Of a DNA stretch of 64,000 nucleotides, positions 55,352-63,376 are shown one piece after another. Positions within the stretch are counted from its first letter, which is position 1, and every line of letters starts with the position of its first letter. Both the position numbers and the translations under genes were made by a program. The DNA comes from an uncultured Pseudomonadota bacterium (GTDB lineage Bacteria; Pseudomonadota; Gammaproteobacteria; Steroidobacterales; Steroidobacteraceae). The stretch is taken from the NCBI GenBank assembly GCA_903885195.1, contig CAISHQ010000066.1:1-64000 (forward strand), in the 5' to 3' direction. Below the pieces are notes generated by a model. The model saw only the letters and a program-made list of their open reading frames with translations, ran no database searches and was not told where the DNA came from.

Positions 55352-55807
55352 TTATTCCTCGACGGCGGCGACCACCTCGCGCTCGGACATGGGCATCCCA
55401 CGTCCGGTGGCTTCGGCCAATTCGGCCTCGGCTGCGCGCATCATTCGCTCCACGAACGCGGCGCGTCGCGTCGATCGCGCTGCAGCCGCCTTGGCATCTC
55501 CGACCCAGCCGTCGATCTCCGTCTGACTGACCAGGCGCTTTCGGGCCAGTAGACGCTCGACCACATCGAGCCGATCGCGGGTGACCGACAGCTCCTCCAT
55601 CAGGGTCAAGCTCATCCAGAGCAGCTTGTCCGTGGCCGGATCGGCGAAGTAGCGCGGCTTGCGGCCCTTGGCTACTCGCGCGAGACGAGGTGATCCGGCA
55701 GCCGCGGGCGCTTGTTGTGCCTTTGCGGAGCGCTTGCGGGCTGCGGTTCGCTTGGCCGCCTTGGGTCTCTTCGCCGCTGTGGCGCGGGTGCGGGTAGGTT
55801 TAGCCAT
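55352..55807 (-). CDS. small helical protein with basic N-terminus, paralogue 1
   Basis: The 151-residue product has a Lys/Ala/Arg-rich histone-like N-terminus to about residue 40, then a helical core (KGRKPRYFADPATDKLL, MEELSVTRDRLDVVERLL, VSQTEIDGW). The core aligns without gaps to the 112-residue protein at 57021-57359, with 19 identities in the first 41 positions. No catalytic motif. It lies between the methyltransferase and the membrane protein. Function unknown; the short coiled-coil-like segment suggests oligomerisation or a partner protein. Confidence 0.75.
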   Translation of the reverse strand: MAKPTRTRATAAKRPKAAKRTAARKRSAKAQQAPAAAGSPRLARVAKGRKPRYFADPATDKLLWMSLTLMEELSVTRDRLDVVERLLARKRLVSQTEIDGWVGDAKAAAARSTRRAAFVERMMRAAEAELAEATGRGMPMSEREVVAAVEE

Positions 55808-55821
55808 ACTTCGTCGATGCC

Positions 55822-56970
55822 TCAGCGCTTGAATGCGGCGAGAATCTTCCAGAGGAAGTGCTCGGTGTAGTTCATCTGCGCCACGTCGAGTTTCGGTGCG
55901 AACTCGTCGACCAGCACGGCATCGGCTGCGAACCCGGCCTTGATCGTTTCAGCCTTGAGGTCGAGATCGGTCATGTAGCGACTGAAGGTTTCGTTGTTGT
56001 TGTAGCTTTCCCAGTTGTGCATGAACTTTTCGATGTCCGTGCGTCCGCGGGGAATCTCGAGGTGCAGCATGAGCCCACCCGGCTTGAGCAACCGGCGGCA
56101 TTCGGCGAGCACCCGGGTGAGGGCAGATTTCGAGGTCTCATGCAGCACGATATGCGAGAGGACCAGATCGAAGCTCCCGTCGGCGAAGTCGGTGCGCTCA
56201 GCGTTCTGCTGACTGAAGTCGACGGCGACGCCCATGGCTTGAGCGCGCGCGTGCGCGTAGCGCAACACCGGGGCTCCGACATCGATACCGTGCACCCGCG
56301 CCTTGGGGAAGGCCCGGGCCCAAACCACCGTGCTGTTGCCGATGGCGCAGCCGAGGTCGAGGATGCTGCGTGGCTTGAGCGAGGGATGCTTTTCGCGCAC
56401 GTAGGCGAGCAGCGTGTCGCCCGTGAGGTTGTTTTCCTCGCCGAGCGCCCCGCCCATATAGAGGTTGATGCCCTTGTCGTAGACCGCTCCCGCAGCGACA
56501 TCGTCCGCGGTGAAATCAGTGTGGTAGCCGCCCGGTTGCAGATGGATGTCCGCAGCCGTGTGGTACTTGGGCACCACCAGCTTTGGATCGAGGCGCAACG
56601 TCCCGCGACGCTTACCTCGGCCACGTTTGCCGAGTGTGCGAGCGCGGTCGATCAGTTCCGGCAACTGGCGCTCGGTGGGATCGATGACCGATTCCCACAG
56701 CAGTTCCTGGCTGCGCCGCTGCATGGCGCTCCAGAATTGGTAGTACGGATCCTCGGTCATGGCATGGCGCACTTCGTGCTCGTCCTTCGGACCGCGGCCG
56801 TGCTTTGAGCGGAATGCCGGCTCGACCCGCGCCGCATAGACCTGATAGGCGCCGGGCATCAGCCGGCCAGACAAGTGACCGCGCAGGGCGGAGACGAAGT
56901 CCTGTCGCGCCTGCTCGTCGTGGGTGGTCTGAGGGACCATCGGATGCTGTTTGAACGCCGGCATGAACAC
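55822..56970 (-). CDS. class I SAM-dependent methyltransferase with N-terminal extension
   Basis: A 382-residue protein. The C-terminal two-thirds is a methyltransferase with motif I ILDLGCAIGNSTV, an acidic residue after strand 2 (VHGIDVG), FDLVLSHIVLHE and the post-motif LKPGGLMLHLEIPRG. The first 150 residues form a separate region (GRLMPGAYQVYAARVEPAFRSKHG, DPYYQFWSAMQRR) that I cannot assign; it may bind the substrate. It follows the small paralogue 2 by 50 bases and precedes paralogue 1 by 14 bases. The acceptor is unknown. Confidence 0.85.
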   Translation of the reverse strand: MFMPAFKQHPMVPQTTHDEQARQDFVSALRGHLSGRLMPGAYQVYAARVEPAFRSKHGRGPKDEHEVRHAMTEDPYYQFWSAMQRRSQELLWESVIDPTERQLPELIDRARTLGKRGRGKRRGTLRLDPKLVVPKYHTAADIHLQPGGYHTDFTADDVAAGAVYDKGINLYMGGALGEENNLTGDTLLAYVREKHPSLKPRSILDLGCAIGNSTVVWARAFPKARVHGIDVGAPVLRYAHARAQAMGVAVDFSQQNAERTDFADGSFDLVLSHIVLHETSKSALTRVLAECRRLLKPGGLMLHLEIPRGRTDIEKFMHNWESYNNNETFSRYMTDLDLKAETIKAGFAADAVLVDEFAPKLDVAQMNYTEHFLWKILAAFKR

Positions 56971-57020
56971 CTCTGGAGTGGCTCGATGCAGGCATCGTAA
57001 CGAGTGGCCGTACGCTCCCG

Positions 57021-57359
57021 TCAGTCGCCCGGCCCAGTGTCCGAAAGGCGGTTGGCGCGTGCGATGCGCTGCTCGCGAAAGTCCCGGAACGGACGCAGCA
57101 GGCGCTCGGCAAGCTCGGCCCGGTGCTGCTGGCGCTCCGCACTCACCGACTCGTTCGGCTGATAATCGCGGATCGCCTCACGGCTGAGCCCGGACTGTGT
57201 CTCGAGCAAGCGCTCGAGGGTATCGATGCGCTCGAACGCCACAGATAGCTCGGTCGCAATCGCAACGTAGGCCGCATACAGCTGATCGACCGCAGGGTCG
57301 TCAAACACCTGAGGGCGGTGACCTTTGGCTCCGCGCGGTGGCTCGTGCGCCGCGGACAA
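57021..57359 (-). CDS. small helical protein, paralogue 2
   Basis: A 112-residue product starting at TTG 57359, directly after the VOC stop codon (TGATTG), which suggests reinitiation. The core GHRPQVFDDPAVDQLY, ATELSVAFERIDTLERLLE and LSREAIRDY matches paralogue 1 without gaps; the basic N-terminus of paralogue 1 is missing here and replaced by nine residues. The C-terminus is Arg/Glu-rich and helical. Together with paralogue 1 it brackets the methyltransferase. Confidence 0.72.
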   Translation of the reverse strand: MSAAHEPPRGAKGHRPQVFDDPAVDQLYAAYVAIATELSVAFERIDTLERLLETQSGLSREAIRDYQPNESVSAERQQHRAELAERLLRPFRDFREQRIARANRLSDTGPGD

Positions 57360-58253
57360 TCAGGCGCCCCCTTCGATCAATTCGATCCACTCGCCGCCCG
57401 GGCCGACGCAGACGCCCGCTTTACGGCCGTGGTACGGCGCCACGGGGAGCGCGCGCGGTGGCGCCAACCACTCGACTGTGGAGGGCAGTTCCTTCACTGC
57501 AAAGCTCACCATCGAGATCGCCGGCGGCAGTTCACCCTCGCGCGCGATGCGCGGCCGCGTGTTCGGCGGCATGTGATCGGCTTCGATGAAGGACTGACCT
57601 TGCAGCGCGATGGCGGCTAGATCGTGCTTGCTGTCGGACGGCAGCCCCTGGGCATTGGAGAGCACGGTGATCACCGCCGGCACCACGGGTGCTTTCGCGG
57701 TATTGAAGTGCTGATGGTAGAAGTCGTTGAGTGCCGCACAGGACGGTCCGCCCAGGATCACGATGAACACGCGATCGACATAGTGCTTAGGGTCGGGCGT
57801 GTCGAAATCGGGCAACTTTTCTTTGAACGAGGTCAGATAGATCGATTCGCCTGCTGGGCCCAGGGCCTGCATGGCGCGGATCTTGTCCGAGAAGGACAAA
57901 TCCGCCGGCGGGCCGATGATCTTGAAGGGCGAGTCGACGAGGCGCGCGGCAATGCCGTCGGTGTCCTGCACCATCAACTCCGCCGCGTTCCAACCCATGT
58001 GCTGAAAGGGCACGTAGTCGACGGCGGGTTTGCTCTCGATGAAGCGGAAGAAGGTATGCCCTTCACCCCCCGGCAACATCAATGCGTAGCGACGCCCGAC
58101 GAGGCCGGGCAAATTCCAGATCGCGGCTTGTGCCGAGGACACCCGCCCGTGGTCGACCAGCTCGTACCCGAGATACAGGTGATAGCTGTCGATCATGTGC
58201 TGCAGATCCGGTGCAGCGACCGTGACACAGGAAATCGGACCGATGCTCGGCAT
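57360..58253 (-). CDS. two-domain vicinal oxygen chelate (VOC) protein
   Basis: ATG 58253 (MPSIGPISCVTVAAPDL) gives 297 residues; the longer track ORF runs into the upstream gene. Two VOC-like halves are seen, each with a region resembling the beta-alpha-beta-beta-beta unit: HMIDSYHLYLGYELVDHG with FQHMGWNAAELMVQD, and ALNDFYHQHFN with ISMVSFAVKELP. The fold covers glyoxalases, extradiol dioxygenases and isomerases; metal ligands cannot be assigned with confidence. Starts ten bases after the amidase stop. Confidence 0.75.
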   Translation of the reverse strand: MPSIGPISCVTVAAPDLQHMIDSYHLYLGYELVDHGRVSSAQAAIWNLPGLVGRRYALMLPGGEGHTFFRFIESKPAVDYVPFQHMGWNAAELMVQDTDGIAARLVDSPFKIIGPPADLSFSDKIRAMQALGPAGESIYLTSFKEKLPDFDTPDPKHYVDRVFIVILGGPSCAALNDFYHQHFNTAKAPVVPAVITVLSNAQGLPSDSKHDLAAIALQGQSFIEADHMPPNTRPRIAREGELPPAISMVSFAVKELPSTVEWLAPPRALPVAPYHGRKAGVCVGPGGEWIELIEGGA

Positions 58254-58263
58254 GCTCAGAACC

Positions 58264-58908
58264 TCAGCTGCGCGCAGGCAGCGATTGCAGATAGCGCAGG
58301 GCGTCGGCGAGGTGGATGACCTCGGCGTATTTCGCCTGCAGATCGAAGAGATTGGCCTCGTGCGGTCCCGGCGCGCGATCCCCAACTGCTTCGCGCACCA
58401 CGAGTGGAACGAAGCCGTGCTGTACGCAGTCGACCGCGCTGGCGCGGACGCAGCCGCTCGTGGAGAGCCCTGCGATCAGCACGCTGTCCACCCCGAGCGA
58501 GGTCAGGGTCGAGGCCAGCGACGTAGCGAAAAACGCGCTCGCGTATTGCTTGGAGATGACGGTCTCGCCCGGCAACGGCTCGAGACCCTCTGCAAAGGCG
58601 GCGAGGTCGGGGTGGGCCCCGATTTCGAAGCACTTCAGCGCAGGCACCTTGCGGAAAAACACGCCGCCATCGCGCCCGCCCGGCTGATAGACGACGTTGG
58701 TGTGCACGATGGGGATAGCCGCCGCGCGGGCCGCTCGAAGCAGCGTCTCGCAATCGGCTCTTGCCTGCTCGACGCCGGCGTAGAGCGGGGAGGTGCGTTC
58801 CAGGTAGGCGCGGACGAAGTCGATGACCAGTAAGGCAGGTCGCTGCCCCGGCTGCAGCGACTTGCCGAACCCACCGCGGGCGTAATTCTCGGAGAGGGAC
58901 TCAGACAC
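58264..58908 (-). CDS. isochorismatase-family amidase, N-carbamoylsarcosine amidase-like
   Basis: A 214-residue cysteine hydrolase with the catalytic triad Asp30 (LLVIDF), Lys120 (ISKQYASAFFATSL) and Cys153 (GLSTSGCVRASAVD). The stretch following the Cys (VVREAVGDRAPGPHEANLFD) is characteristic of the N-carbamoylsarcosine amidase branch, which cleaves a carbamoyl group from an amino acid. It sits 11 bases from the CoA-transferase stop and ten bases before the VOC gene, in one operon. Substrate remains open. Confidence 0.85.
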   Translation of the reverse strand: MSESLSENYARGGFGKSLQPGQRPALLVIDFVRAYLERTSPLYAGVEQARADCETLLRAARAAAIPIVHTNVVYQPGGRDGGVFFRKVPALKCFEIGAHPDLAAFAEGLEPLPGETVISKQYASAFFATSLASTLTSLGVDSVLIAGLSTSGCVRASAVDCVQHGFVPLVVREAVGDRAPGPHEANLFDLQAKYAEVIHLADALRYLQSLPARS

Positions 58909-58919
58909 GGCGGCGACGC

Positions 58920-60134
58920 TCAGATGACCTTGGCCGAGCGCAGTGCCGCGAGCCGCGCCGCATCGTAGCCGAGCAAGCGCGAGTAGACCTCGTCATTGTG
59001 CTCACCGAGTTCAGTGGGTGCGGAACTGCGGATCCCGCCCGGCGACTCGGAGAGCTTCGGGGCTACGTTCTGCATGCGCAGTTCGCCGAAGTACGGGTGT
59101 TGAGTTTTGACGATGGCATCGCGGGCCTTGAAGTGCGGATCCTCCAGCATCTCGGGCGCGCGATAGATCTGCCCGGCGGGTACGCCGAACTTGTCCATGA
59201 GCCCCAGCACCTCGCGCGTGGTCAGCGTTTGCGTCCACGCCTCGATGAGCCCATCGAGTAGCTTCTGATTGGCGCCGCGCGCCTGGTGATTCACAAATCG
59301 TTCATCCTTCGGCCACTCGCGCTGCCCCATCGCTTCGCACAGCCGACCGAAGACGGTGTCCTGATTGGCCGCGATGAGCACTAGACCGTCGGAGGTTTTA
59401 TAGACGTTGGACGGGGCGACGTTGGGCAGGATGGCGCCTGTGCGCTCGCGGATGTAGCCGGTCTTGTCGAACTCTGTGACCAGCGATTCCATCATCGCGA
59501 GCACGGCCTCGTAGATTGCCGAATCCACGATCTGTCCGCGACCCGTCTTCTCGCGGTAATGCAGCGCGGAGAGAGCGCCGAGGCAGGCGAAGGTGGCGGC
59601 CAACTCGTCACCGATGCTGATGCCCATGCGCGACGGCGGCGTCGAGGGGTCGCCCACGACGTAGCGAAGGCCACCCATCGCTTCACCGATGGCGCCGAAG
59701 CCGGCCTGGTGGGAGTAGGGGCCGGTCTGGCCATAGCCCGAGACGCGGATCATGATGAGCTTCGGGTTGATCTTCGAAAGCTCCTCGAAGCCGCAGCCCC
59801 ATTTCTCCATGGTGCCCGGGCGGAAATTCTCAAGTACAAAGTCAGCATCTTTGACTAACTCTTTGAAAACACTCTGACCTTCCGCCTGGCGCATATCCAG
59901 GGTAATGGCCTTCTTATTGCGCGCGACCACCGGCCACCACAGCGACGGCTCGCCCGCCTTCTGTCGGCCCCAGGCGCGCATCGGGTCGCCCTGCCCGGGA
60001 GGCTCGATCTTGATGACCTCGGCACCCATGTCACCCAGCAGTTGTCCGCAAAAGGGCCCCGCGAGCAACGTGCCAAGCTCGAGCACGCGCAAGTCAGACA
60101 GGGGGCCACGCTTGAATTGGGGGTCGGCGGTCAT
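58920..60134 (-). CDS. CaiB/BaiF family (class III) CoA-transferase
   Basis: A 404-residue protein with the class III motifs: LSDLRVLELGTLLAGPFCGQLLGDMGAEVIKIEPPGQGDP at the start, NKKAITLDMRQAEG, DFVLENFRPGTMEKWG, SGYGQTGPYSHQAGFGAIGEAMGG and IVDSAIYEAVLAMME. It transfers CoA between carboxylic acids without a thioester pool step. First gene of the minus-strand operon, divergent from an HMG-CoA-lyase-like gene, a pairing often seen for branched hydroxy-acid breakdown. Confidence 0.93.
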   Translation of the reverse strand: MTADPQFKRGPLSDLRVLELGTLLAGPFCGQLLGDMGAEVIKIEPPGQGDPMRAWGRQKAGEPSLWWPVVARNKKAITLDMRQAEGQSVFKELVKDADFVLENFRPGTMEKWGCGFEELSKINPKLIMIRVSGYGQTGPYSHQAGFGAIGEAMGGLRYVVGDPSTPPSRMGISIGDELAATFACLGALSALHYREKTGRGQIVDSAIYEAVLAMMESLVTEFDKTGYIRERTGAILPNVAPSNVYKTSDGLVLIAANQDTVFGRLCEAMGQREWPKDERFVNHQARGANQKLLDGLIEAWTQTLTTREVLGLMDKFGVPAGQIYRAPEMLEDPHFKARDAIVKTQHPYFGELRMQNVAPKLSESPGGIRSSAPTELGEHNDEVYSRLLGYDAARLAALRSAKVI

Positions 60135-60217
60135 CGCAAAACCTCACGAATAAAAATGCCAGTGCGGCAAGACGGAGCGCATTGTACGGCCGACCGACCT
60201 CTGTGGGCACGGGGTCT

Positions 60218-60228
60218 GTTGCTAGAAT
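60218..60228 (+). promoter_or_regulatory. extended -10 promoter upstream of the lyase gene
   Basis: TGCTAGAAT carries an extended TG motif one base before TAGAAT (60223-60228), 31 bases before the lyase ATG. No good -35 is seen, as is usual for this promoter type. It lies in the 125-base divergent region with the CoA-transferase gene. Confidence 0.5.
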
Positions 60229-60259
60229 CCACCCTGCGTTTTTTTCGTCAGGGGGAACC

Positions 60260-61174
60260 ATGTCACGTCACATCGAAATCGTCGAAGTCGGGCCGCGCGA
60301 TGGGCTGCAGAGCGAGCCGGGGGTCATGCCCACTTCCGCCAAGGTTGAGTTCATCGAGCGATTGATCGATGCCGGGCTGCGCCGGCTCGAGGTGACGAGC
60401 TTCGTCAACCCGAAGAAAGTGCCGCAGATGGCGGATGCGGAACAGGTGCTGGCGGGCCTCAACAAGCGGCCGGACGTGCGATACGTCGGCCTGGTCCTCA
60501 ATCAAAAGGGGTTCGAGCGAGCGGTGGCGGCCGGCTGCAACGAGGTGGGGATGGCGGTTGTCGCCAGCGACACCTTCAACCGTCGCAACCAAGGTGTGGG
60601 CACGGACGAGTCCATCGCTGCGTGGCTTGATATCGCCAAACAGGCGCATGCCGCCGGCGTGCGACCGCAAGTGACGGTGTCAGCCGCGTTCGGCTGCCCA
60701 TTCGAAGGGGAGGTATCGGTGGATCGGGTGATCGAGGTCGCCTGCCGGGTCGCCGAGGGAAATCCCCATGAGATCGCCTTCGCCGACACCATCGGCGTGG
60801 GTGTCCCCTCCCAAGTGAGCGAGATTTTGGGCCGAGCGACCGCAGCCTTGCCGGGCATGCGACTGCGCGCGCATTTTCACAATACCCGCAATACCGGGCT
60901 TGCCAACGCCTACGCGGCGGTCGTGGCGGGTGTCAGCGCCCTCGATTCGAGCGCGGGCGGCATCGGCGGGTGCCCGTTCGCCCCATCGGCCACCGGCAAC
61001 ATACCGACCGAGGATCTCGTCTACATGCTGGAACGTTCGGGGTACAGCACGGGCATCGATCTCGACAAGTTGATTGCGACCGGTGAGTGGCTGCAGGGCG
61101 TGCTCGGACGCAGCATCCCGAGCATGTTGCTCAAGGCCGGGACGTTTCCGAAGCCCGCGGCGCGGGCGGCCTGA
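60260..61174 (+). CDS. hydroxymethylglutaryl-CoA lyase family protein
   Basis: ATG 60260 follows a GGGGG ribosome site and gives 304 residues; the track's longer start is rejected because the family sequence begins at SRHIEIVEVGPRDGLQSE. Other motifs: VTSFVNPKKVPQMAD, HFHNTRNTGLANA and GIGGCPFAPSATGNIPTEDLVYML with the catalytic Cys. Family enzymes cleave 3-hydroxy-3-methylglutaryl-CoA or related acyl-CoA aldols. Divergent from the CoA-transferase, which would activate such an acid. Confidence 0.92.
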   Translation: MSRHIEIVEVGPRDGLQSEPGVMPTSAKVEFIERLIDAGLRRLEVTSFVNPKKVPQMADAEQVLAGLNKRPDVRYVGLVLNQKGFERAVAAGCNEVGMAVVASDTFNRRNQGVGTDESIAAWLDIAKQAHAAGVRPQVTVSAAFGCPFEGEVSVDRVIEVACRVAEGNPHEIAFADTIGVGVPSQVSEILGRATAALPGMRLRAHFHNTRNTGLANAYAAVVAGVSALDSSAGGIGGCPFAPSATGNIPTEDLVYMLERSGYSTGIDLDKLIATGEWLQGVLGRSIPSMLLKAGTFPKPAARAA

Positions 61175-61281
61175 CGCGGAGGCAACGGACGCGCGCGCAC
61201 ATGCGGATTGCGTCATGCGCGGCGAGGTCGGATACTCCACACGGGTTTCCTTTTTCCCGATAGCGAGCCCAAGGGGGGCGC

Positions 61282-63372
61282 ATGTCATATCGATTGGGTG
61301 TAGACGTTGGCGGCACGTTCACGGACCTGCTGCTTGTGCAAGAAAAAACCGGCCAGACCTGGTCGGCCAAGGTTCCTTCGACACCGGCCGATCAGTCGAT
61401 CGGCGTGCTGAACGGCATCAAGCGCGTGTGCGAGCGGGCGGGCATCGACCCGAGCCAGATCGACCACGTGATGCACGGCACGACGGTGGCGACGAACACG
61501 GTGCTCACCGGAACCGGTGCGCGCTGTGGTCTCGTCACGACCAAGGGGTATCGTCAGGTGCTGCAGATCGCACGCTCCTACGTGCCGGGCGGTCTCGGTG
61601 GCTGGATCATCTACAACAAGTCGCTGCCGATGGCGCCGCTCGCGTGCACCATCGAAGCTGACGAGCGCGTCAGCGCCAAGGGTGAAGTCGTCAAGACGCT
61701 CGACGAGAAGGCCTTGCGCCAGAGCCTGCGCTCGCTGAAGGCACAGAACATCGAAGCGCTCACCGTGTCGCTCATCAACTCGTTCGCCAATCCGGCGCAC
61801 GAGCGTCGCGTCCGCGAGATCGCGCTCGAAGAACTGCCGGGCATGCCGGTATCGATTTCTTCGGACGTCGTGCCGGAGATGCAGGAGTACGAGCGCACCG
61901 TCACGACGGTCGCAAACTCCTACGTTCGCCCGCGCGTCGATCGCTACGTCAAGAACCTCAAGGCCAAGCTTGCTGAAGTGGCCAAGGACGTCAAGCTGCA
62001 CATCCTGCGCTCGGACGGCGGTCTGGCGTCGGCGTCTTCGGCGGCCGAGTATCCGGTGAATCTGCTGATGTCCGGCCCTGCGGGCGGCGTCACCGGTGCG
62101 CTGTGGGTCGCGGTGCAGGCGGGCTTCCCGAACCTGCTCACCGTGGACGTCGGCGGCACCTCGACCGACGTCGCTTTGATCCAGGGCGGTCAGCCGCGCC
62201 TGCGGCGTGAGACGACGGTCGGCGACGTAACGGTGCGCGCATCGTCGGTCGACATTCGCACGGTCGGCGCAGGTGGTGGTTCCATCGCCCACGTGCCGGA
62301 ACTGACCAAAGCTCTGCGCGTCGGCCCGCAGTCGGCGGGCGCGGATCCGGGTCCGGCCGCCTACAACCGTGGCGGCACTGAGCCCACGGTGGCTGATGCG
62401 AACATCGTGCTCGGATATCTCCCTGCGATGCAAAAGCTCGGCGGCGACATGGTGCTCAACCGCGAGCTCGCGCAGACGGCGGTCAAGAAAGTCGGCGATG
62501 CGCTCGGTTTGAGCGTCAAGCAGGCCGCGCAGGGTATCTACAACATCGTCAACGAGAACATGGTGGGTGCGCTGCGCCTCGTGTCGGTCGAGCAGGGCTA
62601 CGACCCGCGTGACTACGCGCTGATCGCCTTCGGTGGCGCAGGCCCCTTGCACGCCAATGCTCTGTCGCGACTGCTCGGTTCCTGGCCGTCGATCATTCCG
62701 CCGGGTCCGGGCGTGCTCTGCGCTCTCGGCGATGCGACCACGGCCGTCCGTGACGAACGCGCCCGCACCTACGTGCGTCGGTTCAGCGAGACGAACGCCA
62801 AAGAAATCGAGAAGATCCTGAAGACGCTCGCTGCCGACGCGTCCAAGGGCCTCGAGGAAGAGGGCGTCTCGAAGAACGAGATCACCACGAGCTACCAGGT
62901 GGACCTGCGCTATCACGGCCAGGGACTGCGACTTGCGGTAGAAGTGAACCTGAAGGATCTACAAAAGAAGGGTCTGAAGGCGATCTCTGATCAGTTCGAC
63001 GAGGAGCATAAGCGCCTGTTCACCTTCGCGCTGCCGCTCGAGCACGAGCTCGTCACGCTGCGCGCTGCCGTGCAGGGTCAGGGCATCAAGATCAAGCGTC
63101 AGCCGCTCGCCAAGGGCGGCACCGACCCGAAGGCGGCAGCTGTCGGCAAACAGAAGTCGTTCATGGAAGGCAAGGACGTGACGGCCATCGTTTACGACCG
63201 CGCCAAGCTCAAGGCCGGCAACAAGGTGCGCGGTCCGGCGATCGTCATGGAGATGGACTCGACTTCGGTGATCCTGCCGAAGCACACCGGCCATGTCGAC
63301 AAGTCCGGCTGCATCCTGATCTACCCCGACAATTACAAGGCGCCGAAGAAGGCCGCTGGTAAGAGGAAGTAA
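61282..63372 (+). CDS. hyuA: hydantoinase A / N-methylhydantoinase alpha subunit family (HyuA)
   Basis: A 696-residue protein of the HyuA/acetone-carboxylase beta type. The ATP-binding actin-like fold opens with GVDVGGTFTDLLLVQ and continues with HGTTVATNTVLTGTGARCGLVTTKG, MSGPAGGVTGAL, VDVGGTSTDVALI and GAGGGSIAHV. Such proteins use ATP to open a hydantoin, oxoproline or ketone carbonyl with the HyuB partner encoded four bases downstream. Good ribosome site (AAGGGGGG). Normal length. Confidence 0.93.
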   Translation: MSYRLGVDVGGTFTDLLLVQEKTGQTWSAKVPSTPADQSIGVLNGIKRVCERAGIDPSQIDHVMHGTTVATNTVLTGTGARCGLVTTKGYRQVLQIARSYVPGGLGGWIIYNKSLPMAPLACTIEADERVSAKGEVVKTLDEKALRQSLRSLKAQNIEALTVSLINSFANPAHERRVREIALEELPGMPVSISSDVVPEMQEYERTVTTVANSYVRPRVDRYVKNLKAKLAEVAKDVKLHILRSDGGLASASSAAEYPVNLLMSGPAGGVTGALWVAVQAGFPNLLTVDVGGTSTDVALIQGGQPRLRRETTVGDVTVRASSVDIRTVGAGGGSIAHVPELTKALRVGPQSAGADPGPAAYNRGGTEPTVADANIVLGYLPAMQKLGGDMVLNRELAQTAVKKVGDALGLSVKQAAQGIYNIVNENMVGALRLVSVEQGYDPRDYALIAFGGAGPLHANALSRLLGSWPSIIPPGPGVLCALGDATTAVRDERARTYVRRFSETNAKEIEKILKTLAADASKGLEEEGVSKNEITTSYQVDLRYHGQGLRLAVEVNLKDLQKKGLKAISDQFDEEHKRLFTFALPLEHELVTLRAAVQGQGIKIKRQPLAKGGTDPKAAAVGKQKSFMEGKDVTAIVYDRAKLKAGNKVRGPAIVMEMDSTSVILPKHTGHVDKSGCILIYPDNYKAPKKAAGKRK

Positions 63373-63376
63373 TCCC

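Noticed and set aside
61285-62916. 543-aa minus-strand ORF opposite hyuA
   Set aside because: His/Arg-rich antisense shadow of a well-supported hyuA.
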